From assembly GCA_031279635.1 (NCBI GenBank), contig JAITIC010000101.1, positions 1 through 34,484 of the forward strand: a stretch of 34,484 nucleotides of DNA. Direction: 5' to 3'. The translations under genes were made by a program, and so were the position numbers. The stretch comes from Treponema sp. (GTDB lineage: Bacteria; Spirochaetota; Spirochaetia; Treponematales; Breznakiellaceae). The notes beneath the pieces are model-generated. The model searched no databases and was not told where the DNA came from. It saw only the letters and a list, made by a program, of their open reading frames with translations. The stretch's first letter is position 1. Every line of letters starts with the position of its first letter. Positions 26,781-34,484 of this stretch are shown here, piece by piece.

Positions 26781-27945
26781 AAATCGGAATTCCTGCCGTG
26801 AGGGTTTTCCTGAGCGCGGCCGCTATCCGTATTTTAAGTTCTTCCAGACCAGTTCCGTTTTTGGCCGACAGCGCAGCGCTTCCGGGGAAGCGCTGCAGCA
26901 ATGCCTCTATTGGCGAGACGGCTTCCGTCCCCGCTGCCGGTTCCGCCGCTGAAGGAAGCGCCGTAACGCGGTCGATTTTATTCAGCACGGTGATTATGGG
27001 AATGTCCTCCGCTCCCAGCTCCCGCAGCACCGAGAGGGTTGTCTCAAAACAGCTTTCAATATCCGGCTCCGACGCATCCAGTACGTGGATCAAAAGGTCC
27101 GCGAGGGCGGCCTCTTCCAGCGTTGAGCGGAAAGCCTTGATTAGGGAATGGGGAAGCCGGCGGATAAATCCAACGGTGTCGGTGAGCAGCGCGGCCATGC
27201 CCGGCTCAGGCTCGAAGCGGCGGGTGGCGGCGTCCAGGGTGGCGAAAAGTTTGTCCTCCACCGGAACGTCCGCGCCGCTAAGGGCGTTGAGCAGGCTGGA
27301 CTTGCCCGCGTTGGTATAGCCCACAATGGCGCAGACCGGGAGGCCCTGACGCTCGCGCTGCCGCCGCCGCAGCTGCCGCTGTTTCCGCACTTCCTCAAGT
27401 TCTTTTTCCAGCCGCTGAATCCTCCGCTCAATTTTGCGGCGGTCAGTTTCCAGCCGGGTTTCGCCGCCGCCCCTCGTGCCGTAACGGCCTCCCCGCTGGC
27501 GGGAAAGATCGATGTACTTGTGAGTGAGGCGGGGCAGAAAATACGACAGCTCCGCCAGTTTTACCTGTAGTTCCGCCTCTCTGGTACCGGCCCGCTCCGC
27601 GAAAATGCGGATGATGAGCTCCTGGCGATCCACAACGGGAATTCCCGCAAGCTCCTCCCAGTTCCGCTGCTGGGAAGGGCTGAGGTCCCAGTCAAAAACC
27701 AGGCAGTCCGCTTCCAGTTCAGCGGCCGTTTCCGCCAACTCGGCGGCTTTCCCGCTTCCCATGCCGAATTTCGGCTGACGGTCCCGCACGCGGATCGTTT
27801 CATGTCCGGCAATGGCAAGCCCCAGTGTTTCGGCAAGCCGCCGCAGTTCAGCGCCGGAGGCTTCCTCCACGCCCGCTTTTCCGGCGGCCAGGCTGACCAA
27901 AAAAGCCCGCTTTGCCCGTTCTTCGGTTTCATATAATTTTCCCAT
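26728..27945 (-). CDS. hflX: GTPase HflX
   Basis: KFGMGSGKAAELAE; DWDLSPSQQRNWE; GRYGTRGGGETRLETDRRKIERRI; VGYTNAGKSSLLNALSGADVPVEDKLFATLDAATRR; LTDTVGFIRRLPHSLIKAFRSTLEE. Start placed at MGKLYETEE. Confidence 0.95.
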   Translation of the reverse strand: MGKLYETEERAKRAFLVSLAAGKAGVEEASGAELRRLAETLGLAIAGHETIRVRDRQPKFGMGSGKAAELAETAAELEADCLVFDWDLSPSQQRNWEELAGIPVVDRQELIIRIFAERAGTREAELQVKLAELSYFLPRLTHKYIDLSRQRGGRYGTRGGGETRLETDRRKIERRIQRLEKELEEVRKQRQLRRRQRERQGLPVCAIVGYTNAGKSSLLNALSGADVPVEDKLFATLDAATRRFEPEPGMAALLTDTVGFIRRLPHSLIKAFRSTLEEAALADLLIHVLDASEPDIESCFETTLSVLRELGAEDIPIITVLNKIDRVTALPSAAEPAAGTEAVSPIEALLQRFPGSAALSAKNGTGLEELKIRIAAALRKTLTAGIPISTTDIHGQNGQNRYDSM

Positions 27946-27954
27946 AGGCTCACA

Positions 27955-27983
27955 GTATCGCATAAAACCCGGTTTTGCGATAC
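27955..27983. promoter_or_regulatory. Inverted repeat in the hflX / 27994 divergent intergenic region
   Basis: gtatcgcataaaacc-c-ggttttgcgatac: imperfect dyad with a 2-nt bulge. Confidence 0.5.
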
Positions 27984-27993
27984 ATTATGGTAT

Positions 27994-29361
27994 ATGCGAT
28001 ACGCGGTGACGGCGGCACAAAAAGTAGTCCTAAGCCTTTTGATATCCCTGGTTCTCTTTACCGCCGTCACGGTTTTGGCCTTTACCGGACTGCCCGGTTT
28101 GGATAAAATGCTCTTTGCCTTTCCCACGCCTATGAACATGCTGCTCCTCCTTTCGATTTTTTTCACCATATTTCTCACCGTGTTTTTCTGTTTCAACCTC
28201 CGTCAGGATCCCGTAACGATCATTCTGTACCGCCTGCAGTCGCTGCGCAAATCCCTCATGGAACAGTTCTACGAGCAAAAGGGCGAGATGGACTGGGCGC
28301 GCTGGACCATGGAACTGGAACAGCGGCGCGAAGGCGTCCACGCCGAAATAAAGCGGGGGATCAAATGGGGCGGGGGCCGTTATTCCGAAGCGGATATCGA
28401 TTCTTTTATTGATACCTCATGGGATGAACTGCTGGAACTTATCGGCGCGTGGGGAAAAACCGGGGCCGGCATTGATGAAGAAAAACTGCGGAATATATTG
28501 ACCCGCGTTCTTCAAACCCTGCCCCCGGCGTCTTCAACGGGCGTTCCCGCGGAAACGTCATATTCACCCGAAACCGTGAAGGTGGATGAGACGGCCGAAG
28601 AATTTACCAAAATCGGAAATATCGTGTCCCTTGGAATTGGGGGAATAGAGGAAACCGAAGAAAGCCCGCGGGATGCCGGGAAAACCCGCCGCTTATCACC
28701 AACGGAACACGCCCGGAGCAGCAAGCGTCCGCTTTCCAAACGCGCGGACGAAGGCGGTCCTGAAACGCGGCCCAAAGCGGGCGGTCTGCTCGCCGCGGCA
28801 GCGCAAAAACGGGCCGGGGCAAATTCCGCTGCCGGCGGCAAGGCCTCTCCCGTGAAAGCGCCGGACGTGGAAGACCCTATTGAAATTGCGGAAGAACTGG
28901 AAGAGTTGGAGGAAATAAAAGGAATGAAAGAAATGAAAGAAGAAACGGAAAAACTTAAAGAATTGGCGCAGGCCGAAGAGCTTGAGGAACTGGCGGAAGT
29001 TGAAGAAACCGAAGATGATGATGAACTGGGAGAGCTTGAAGAGCTAAAAGAAAGGCCCAGAACAAAATCCCCTGCCCCGAAAAGCCCCCGGCCTATGGCG
29101 GATGGCATCAAGGGACTGGAAAGCGCGATAGAATTTTCAGATAACGTTTCCGGCGCGAAAGAAGCCGAAAAACCCGTGTTCGCCGAAGTGGAAATTGTTT
29201 CTCCTTTTTCGTCGATGTTTTCATCGCCGGAAACGGAAACCATTCTTCAAGAGAACGGCGTCCCCCGTATCAACAGCGGCGTTCTAAGCCCCGACAAAAA
29301 AACCGAAGCGGGCCTGGACAAGGATTTCAAAAATCTGGTGGATACCGTTGTAAAAAGGTGA
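27994..29361 (+). CDS. Membrane protein with an N-terminal TM hairpin and a long acidic low-complexity region, function unknown
   Basis: Two hydrophobic segments, then EELEELEEIKGMKEMKEETEKLKELAQAEELEELAEVEETEDDDELGELEELKERP. Confidence 0.8.
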   Translation: MRYAVTAAQKVVLSLLISLVLFTAVTVLAFTGLPGLDKMLFAFPTPMNMLLLLSIFFTIFLTVFFCFNLRQDPVTIILYRLQSLRKSLMEQFYEQKGEMDWARWTMELEQRREGVHAEIKRGIKWGGGRYSEADIDSFIDTSWDELLELIGAWGKTGAGIDEEKLRNILTRVLQTLPPASSTGVPAETSYSPETVKVDETAEEFTKIGNIVSLGIGGIEETEESPRDAGKTRRLSPTEHARSSKRPLSKRADEGGPETRPKAGGLLAAAAQKRAGANSAAGGKASPVKAPDVEDPIEIAEELEELEEIKGMKEMKEETEKLKELAQAEELEELAEVEETEDDDELGELEELKERPRTKSPAPKSPRPMADGIKGLESAIEFSDNVSGAKEAEKPVFAEVEIVSPFSSMFSSPETETILQENGVPRINSGVLSPDKKTEAGLDKDFKNLVDTVVKR

Positions 29362-29432
29362 GGCGCTTCATTTTTTGATCAAAGGCTCATTCGAACTGTC
29401 ATTCGAAACTTTACGTTTCGCCGCAAATAGAT

Positions 29433-29438
29433 TATACT
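29433..29438 (+). promoter_or_regulatory. Candidate -10 element (TATACT) directly upstream of the GT2 gene
   Basis: TTTACG-N17-TATACT, with the ATG only 11 nt after the -10. Confidence 0.35.
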
Positions 29439-29448
29439 GATTTTGACA

Positions 29449-30423
29449 ATGAAAGTCAGCATGATTATCCCGGCCCTGAACGAAGAACAGATGCTGCCCC
29501 GTCTCCTGGACAGTATCAAGGCCCAGGATTTTGATGATTACGAGGTGATTGTCGCCGATGCCCATTCAACGGACCGGACGAGGGAAATTGCCGTCGCCGC
29601 AGGCTGCCGGGTGGTAGACGGCGGGCTGCCCGCGGCGGGGCGGAACGCCGGGGCCGCTGCTGCCCGCGGGGATTTTCTCTTTTTCCTTGACGCGGATGTA
29701 GTGCTGCCGCCCGGCTTTATCCGCAACGTGTATGACGAGATGCAGGACCGCTACATTGACCTTGCCACCTGCGAGATACGGCCGCTCTCGGATTATCGCC
29801 TGGACCGGATCATCCACCGGATGATGAATTTGGCGGTGCTTCTCAACCTATGGATTGATCCCAAGGCCTTCGGGTTTTGCATTTTTGTTACAAAACGGCT
29901 GTTTGAGCGGGTCGGCGGCTTTGACGAGACGATTTACGTGGCAGAGGACAACGATTTTGTCAAACGGGCATCGATGTTCAAGACCCTGCGCTACCTCAAT
30001 TCGGCCTATATTATGGTAAGCATACGCCGCTTTGAAAAAGAAGGCCGTTTTGCCTACATGAAGAAGGGGATCAAGCTGAACCTGTACCGGGCCTTTAAGG
30101 GGGAAATCCGCAACGACGAGGTGGTTAAGTACGAGTTTGACGCTTTCAACAAGCCCGAAAGCCCGGAGGATTTGAATTTGCTGGACACTATCGAAAAGCA
30201 CCTCATCAAGGCCGAGGAAAAATCGCGGCGTTTCAGCTGCCGCGTCCAAAAGCAAAATTCCGCCGCTGCCGCCGGGATCAGGCAGTTCCAGCCCAGGATG
30301 GGCGAATACGCCCATCTGGTTAAAGAGCTGGACGAATATCTGGACAGAAGGGAGCAGCGCGAACAGCGGCAGCGGAAACTGCGGGATTTTTTTAGACCCC
30401 GCCGTTCTTCCGCCCAATCCTAG
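29449..30423 (+). CDS. Family 2 glycosyltransferase
   Basis: MKVSMIIPALNEEQMLPRLLDSIKAQDFDDYEVIVADAHSTDRTREIA...FLFFLDADVVLPPGF...FERVGGFDETIYVAEDNDF. Confidence 0.9.
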   Translation: MKVSMIIPALNEEQMLPRLLDSIKAQDFDDYEVIVADAHSTDRTREIAVAAGCRVVDGGLPAAGRNAGAAAARGDFLFFLDADVVLPPGFIRNVYDEMQDRYIDLATCEIRPLSDYRLDRIIHRMMNLAVLLNLWIDPKAFGFCIFVTKRLFERVGGFDETIYVAEDNDFVKRASMFKTLRYLNSAYIMVSIRRFEKEGRFAYMKKGIKLNLYRAFKGEIRNDEVVKYEFDAFNKPESPEDLNLLDTIEKHLIKAEEKSRRFSCRVQKQNSAAAAGIRQFQPRMGEYAHLVKELDEYLDRREQREQRQRKLRDFFRPRRSSAQS

Positions 30424-30655
30424 GAGCCTGTGGGGTTTGTCCCAAAACCGTGCCCCGGCTATGCCGGGAACGTGAGCGCACAGTTGGGACAGGCTCATTA
30501 TGTAGAGTCTGTCCATAATGTAGACACATTATGGACAGACTTCCTTAAAAAACGCATTTTCGCAGCCGTTAGGCGAGAAAATGCAATGTCTGTCCGCAAA
30601 ATAACCGACTTTGTGGACAGACATTATGTAGAATGTTTCGGACAGAACATCAGCA
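30422..30655 (+). repeat. Complex palindromic repeat element with GTCTGTCC/ATTATG motifs
   Basis: Perfect 16-bp arms agtctgtccataatgt (30506-30521)-agac-acattatggacagact (30526-30541), followed by gcattttcgc...gcgagaaaatgc and gtctgtccgcaaa...tttgtggacagac. Nearly the same block recurs at 34372-34484. Confidence 0.85.
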
Positions 30656-31947
30656 TGGAAAAATTAATGTTAACGGAAAATTTTACCGGTTTAGGTGTCC
30701 CTCCTGTCTTTATCGAGAGGCTCCGCAGCCGGGCGATCAGCGCCCCCACGGCGATTCAGCGCCTCGTAATCCCCTCCCTTTCCGCCGGGAAAAGCGTGAT
30801 CTTCCGCTCCGAGACGGGCACGGGCAAAACCTTCGCCTATTTGCTCCCGGTCCTGCGGCCTTTCCTGCCCGGCATTGACGAAGCCTCCGGCGGCAGCGCC
30901 GGGGGTGATAAGGCCGCGGGCCGCCCCCAGTACCGGGGGCCGGAGCTGCTGATCTGCGCCCCGACCTTTGAGCTTTGTTCCCAGATTAAGGGTGAAATTG
31001 ATTTTTTGCTTGCCCCGGGAAAAGACGGTCCCCGTGAAGGACGCGCGGGCGCCGTCAGCACGGCGCTGCTCATCGGGTCGGTGGGCCTCGCCCGGCAGAT
31101 TGACGCTTTGAAAAAAAAGCCCCTTGCAGTGGTGGGCAATCCGGGGCGGCTGCTGGCGCTGGCAAAAATGGGGAAACTCAGGTTTCAGGGGCTGCGCTTT
31201 TTGGTCCTGGATGAAGCGGACCGGATGACCGCCGAAGAAAGCCTTGAGGAAACCCGCGAACTGCTCCGGCTCATTGCGCGCGATGTGCGGGACGGCAGCC
31301 TCTCCGCCGCCTGTTCCGCCACCGTTTCGCTCAAAACCGGGGAGATGCTTTCCCCTCTGTTTGAGGGTGCGGAATTTATTGAAAGTGGTGAGCAGGAAAT
31401 ACTGCGGGAACGGATTGAGCACTGGGCCATTTTCAGCGAGGGGAGGCGGAAAGTCCAAACCCTGCGCTCGCTGCTGGCCGCCGTTAAAGCCAAAAAAGCC
31501 GGTTTCAAGGCGCTGGTTTTCACCGGCAGGAATGACGAGGCGGGAAAAATTGTTTCCCAACTGCAATACCACCACATTCCGGCGGCGGGGCTGTTCGGCA
31601 AGATGGACAAGCGGGACCGGAAAACCGCAGCAGACGCTTTCCGCGCCGGAAAAATCGCCGTACTGGTTTCTTCAGACCTGGCGGCCCGCGGCCTTGATAT
31701 TCCCGGCGTCAGCCACGTCATTGCCCTGGATGTCCCGGCGGACAGGGAAATCTACATCCATCGGGCGGGCCGTACCGGCCGGGCGGGCAGGCGCGGTATA
31801 ATGGTGAGCATCGGTGATGAGGCGGAAATGCGCCGCCTCGCGCTCCTTGAAAAAAAGCTCGGCATCATTGTACGCCCCAGAGAGTTACACCAGGGAAAAG
31901 TATGCCAGAGCGCGCCTTATGACGCAGAAGAATCTACTCCACCTTAG
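30655..31947 (+). CDS. DEAD-box RNA helicase
   Basis: MEKLMLTENFTGLGVPPVFIERLRSRAISAPTAIQRLVIPSLSAGKSVIFRSETGTGKTFAYLLP; LVLDEADRM; SATV; LVSSDLAARGLDIPGVSHVI; HRAGRTGRAGRRG. The upstream extension to 30430 is repeat-derived. Confidence 0.93.
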   Translation: MEKLMLTENFTGLGVPPVFIERLRSRAISAPTAIQRLVIPSLSAGKSVIFRSETGTGKTFAYLLPVLRPFLPGIDEASGGSAGGDKAAGRPQYRGPELLICAPTFELCSQIKGEIDFLLAPGKDGPREGRAGAVSTALLIGSVGLARQIDALKKKPLAVVGNPGRLLALAKMGKLRFQGLRFLVLDEADRMTAEESLEETRELLRLIARDVRDGSLSAACSATVSLKTGEMLSPLFEGAEFIESGEQEILRERIEHWAIFSEGRRKVQTLRSLLAAVKAKKAGFKALVFTGRNDEAGKIVSQLQYHHIPAAGLFGKMDKRDRKTAADAFRAGKIAVLVSSDLAARGLDIPGVSHVIALDVPADREIYIHRAGRTGRAGRRGIMVSIGDEAEMRRLALLEKKLGIIVRPRELHQGKVCQSAPYDAEESTPP

Positions 31948-32250
31948 GGCGCTCGTCTTCTTTCAACTCCAATCGGCTCTCCCCGCGAATTCATGACGGG
32001 CAAAGTTAAATGCAACACGGACCGGCGCACTGCTCCTCGGAGGATCATTTCTGTAATCACCCATATCAGTGTGTTTAGTCCAATCAACCTGTTATGCGGG
32101 CTGCTTTTGTCTGCCCTTAATATCTTTTCGAGTGAAGCCGAATTTTCTTGACTATTTTAGTAAATTTTATATCTTATAATTATAGGATGGTTTTGAACCA
32201 AATCCCAAGCAGCGCTGCCACAAAACAAGACACATAAAGAGGAATTAAGG

Positions 32251-33021
32251 ATGACAAACAGATACACGAAAATTCTTGAGCTTTTAACAAAGCATCAGCG
32301 TGTAAAGGTACGTGTTCTGGCGGAACTGCTGGATGTTTCTCAGGTGACGATCCGGAAAGATTTGGACCAGCTTGAGGAGAAGGGGTTGATCCGTCGTATC
32401 CACGGATATGCGAGCCTCAATGCCGCGGACGATGTGGGCAACCAGATGGCGTTCAACTACGCCATCAAAAAACGGATTGCCAAAGCCGCCGCCGCAACGG
32501 TGGATGACGGCGAGGTGGTGATGATCGAGTCGGGTTCCTGCTGTGCCTTTCTGGCGGAAGAGCTGGCATCGTCCGGAAAAGATGTCACCATTGTTACCAA
32601 TTCGGCCTTTATCGCCGGCTTTATCCGCCATACACGGCACGCCAAAATTATCCTGCTGGGCGGCTATTATCAGCCTGACTCGCAGGTGCTGGTGGGGCCG
32701 ATGACCAGTAAATGCGGCGAGATATTTTTCTCCAACAAGTTTTTTATCGGGGTAGACGGCTTTATGTCCGAGTTCGGATTTACCGGAAAAGACCACATGC
32801 GCGTACAGACGGTGATGGATTTGGCGGAGCGTACACGGCAGGTAATTGTCCTTGCCGATGCGGAGAAGTTCCGGCGCAAGGGCGCGCTTGGCCTGGTGAA
32901 ACTTGACCGGGTTGCCGGCGTGTACACCGACGAGCGAATCCCCGAAGAAGCTGAATCGGCGCTGCTGGATAACAACGTCATGCTGTACAAGGTGCCTGAA
33001 TATGAAGCTGAAAGCGCCTAA
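32251..33021 (+). CDS. DeoR-family transcriptional regulator
   Basis: TKILELLTKHQRVKVRVLAELLDVSQVTIRKDLDQLEEKGLIRRIHGYASL; sugar-phosphate sensor domain GKDVTIVTNS...LLGGYY...FFSNKFFIGVDGF. RBS aagagga. Confidence 0.95.
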   Translation: MTNRYTKILELLTKHQRVKVRVLAELLDVSQVTIRKDLDQLEEKGLIRRIHGYASLNAADDVGNQMAFNYAIKKRIAKAAAATVDDGEVVMIESGSCCAFLAEELASSGKDVTIVTNSAFIAGFIRHTRHAKIILLGGYYQPDSQVLVGPMTSKCGEIFFSNKFFIGVDGFMSEFGFTGKDHMRVQTVMDLAERTRQVIVLADAEKFRRKGALGLVKLDRVAGVYTDERIPEEAESALLDNNVMLYKVPEYEAESA

Positions 33022-33031
33022 TGGTTTATTT

Positions 33032-33973
33032 TTACGGACTGGCCTTCATCCAGGTCAGTTCGTGTTTGTTGTAACAGAGATGAACTACCGTGGAATCGGG
33101 AATGGCGGCAAAGCGTTTGGGCGTTTCAAAGTCCGCGGTCTCTCTATCCGCGCTGCCGCCGTCAACGCCGCCCTGCATTTTAATTGTGCAGACAAAATTC
33201 CGGCAAAGCCCTGAGGCAAGCCACTTTTCAATCCACTTGTAAAGCCGGGGCGGATAGCAGACAACATCACAGAAAAGCCAGTCCAGCGGGCCGATGTCTT
33301 CCGGCTTGAGGGTAAAGGCGTCATGGCGGATATACTCAACGCCGCTCATGGCGGCAATCCGCTCTTCCAGAGGGGCGCGGTCAACGGAGATCACCCTCGC
33401 CCCCAGGCGCGCAAGCGCCCATGTCCAGCCGCCGGGACTTGCCCCCGCGTCAAGACAGCGCTCGCCCGGACCGGGCAGGCGGCACAGGCGGACCAGCGCC
33501 TCCCAAAGTTTCAGATAGGCCCGGCTGGGAGGCGCCAGTTTGTCCTCCTCGAATTCGATGAAGCCGCCGGGAAAGGGGCTTGAGCAGCGGGCCGAGGCGA
33601 TCATCGTGTGGGGATCAAGCAGAGTCCACGCGCCCATGGGCGCTTCGGGAATCGGCCAGGGGAAGGGCCGGGGCCGGACACTGATTGTGGGCAGTTTTGA
33701 CGCGATAAGCCGGCCGCGCCTGAACTGGGTAAAAAGGCAGGCCGCCCAATTGCGCTGGATCTCACGCAGGGCGGACGCCGCTTCGCCAATCGAATCGAAT
33801 TCCAGGCGGAACGGTTCAAGCCAGCAATTCTGATGCCAGAAAACCGGTCCGCCGCCTGAGGTCAAAAAAAGGGAACCCCAGCAGGCCTTCGGGGTTCCCA
33901 ACTCCTTTTTCAGATGATCCTCAAACCCCGGAACAGTCTGGTACACCCGGCCCTGCAGGGTGATACGATTCAT
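33032..33973 (-). CDS. FtsJ/RlmM-like SAM-dependent 2'-O-methyltransferase
   Basis: GERCLDAGASPGGWTWALARLGARVISVDRAPLEERIAAMSGVEYIRHDAFTLKPEDIGPLDWLFCDVVCYPPRLYKWIEKWL...FVCTIKMQGG. Confidence 0.85.
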   Translation of the reverse strand: MNRITLQGRVYQTVPGFEDHLKKELGTPKACWGSLFLTSGGGPVFWHQNCWLEPFRLEFDSIGEAASALREIQRNWAACLFTQFRRGRLIASKLPTISVRPRPFPWPIPEAPMGAWTLLDPHTMIASARCSSPFPGGFIEFEEDKLAPPSRAYLKLWEALVRLCRLPGPGERCLDAGASPGGWTWALARLGARVISVDRAPLEERIAAMSGVEYIRHDAFTLKPEDIGPLDWLFCDVVCYPPRLYKWIEKWLASGLCRNFVCTIKMQGGVDGGSADRETADFETPKRFAAIPDSTVVHLCYNKHELTWMKASP

Positions 33974-34317
33974 GTTTGGGAAGAACGGTACGAAAGATAA
34001 TCAATGTAACGCTGAAACTGTTTGCTGTTCTTCGGGGAAGCCACTACAGCGAAGCCCACCTCTGTGGAATACCCATCCGCCCGAATCCACTTGGACTCCA
34101 CGGAAAGTTCAAAACTGCCGATTTTAGCCGCACTCTCCGGGTCAACGGTAAGTTGATAGAGACAGCCGGGTTTTATGTCGGTATAGGCTGTACATTCCGC
34201 GCAGCATCCGGTGATGCTGAGATCCTTGAGGAGATTGTCCCCCTCCAACACGCCGGGAATTTGCACCCGGGCCAAAGTACGGTATCTCGGATTTTTCCTG
34301 CTCTCCAGCATAGACAT
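33970..34317 (-). CDS. PilZ domain protein (probable c-di-GMP binding)
   Basis: RKNPRYRTLARVQIPG...LLKDLSITGCCAE: RxxxR plus (D/N)xSxxG-type motif. Overlaps the methyltransferase gene by 4 nt. Confidence 0.85.
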   Translation of the reverse strand: MSMLESRKNPRYRTLARVQIPGVLEGDNLLKDLSITGCCAECTAYTDIKPGCLYQLTVDPESAAKIGSFELSVESKWIRADGYSTEVGFAVVASPKNSKQFQRYIDYLSYRSSQT

Positions 34318-34371
34318 ATTGTGTATGAAGACTCTCGATTCGTCAACAGGGGAGCGCCTGCGGCGCTAATT

Positions 34372-34484
34372 AGAGTCTGTCCATAATGTAGACACATTAT
34401 GGACAGACTACCTTAAAACAGGCATTTTGCGCACCGTTTTGGTACAAAACGGGAGCAAATGCAAGGTCTGTCCGCAAAGTAACC
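34372..34484 (+). repeat. Second copy of the palindromic GTCTGTCC element, truncated by the window end
   Basis: agtctgtccataatgt-agac-acattatggacagact (34374-34409), then ccttaaaacaggcatttt...gcaaatgcaaggtctgtccgcaaagtaacc. Confidence 0.85.

Noticed and set aside
28512-29243. 243-aa Ser-rich antisense ORF (SSSSPSSSSSSVSSTSASSSSSS)
   Set aside because: Exact antisense of the Glu-rich low-complexity part of the 27994..29361 gene; GAA/GAG codons read backwards give Ser/Phe/Leu. No independent coding evidence.
30430-30654. N-terminal extension of the helicase ORF
   Set aside because: Encoded by the palindromic repeat, with no helicase-like sequence. The likely start is the ATG at 30655.
31244-31801. 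185-aa alternative-frame ORF in the helicase gene
   Set aside because: Out-of-frame shadow of the conserved helicase motifs; Arg/Pro-rich composition typical of GC-rich frame shifts.
1-34484. CRISPR array, tRNA or rRNA genes
   Set aside because: No regularly spaced identical repeats, and no cloverleaf or rRNA-like sequence was recognised. The dispersed repeats are not array-like.

Overview
The window looks like a spirochaete (Treponema-like) chromosome segment of moderately high GC. This placement is inferred from protein style and gene content, not from a search. Main blocks: (1) A left edge with a truncated IS1182-like transposase, a mosaic repeat, and a DUF4384/LpoB-like lipoprotein gene carrying two in-frame stops. 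(2) A tandem HD-GYP protein followed by a minus-strand operon ridA-ygeX(dpaL)-ygeY-ygeW-carbamate kinase-NCS2 permease-ygfK-ssnA. This gene set has been linked to anaerobic purine/uric-acid catabolism. It has a good sigma70-like promoter and strong RNA hairpins between genes, and its ygeY has an unusual Lys/Ala-rich histone-like tail. (3) A plus-strand carbohydrate locus: YesM-type kinase, YesN-type regulator, lipoprotein SBP, a second paralogous SBP, two CUT1 permeases and a GH36 alpha-galactosidase. (4) MFS transporter, HflX, a spirochaete-style membrane/Glu-rich protein, GT2 glycosyltransferase, DEAD-box helicase, DeoR regulator, FtsJ-like methyltransferase and PilZ protein. Two intergenic repeat families stand out: a four-copy modular repeat with internal terminal inverted repeats, next to IS remnants and gene ends, and a palindromic GTCTGTCC/ATTATG family (two copies, one cut by the window end). 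I found no rRNA, tRNA or CRISPR array.
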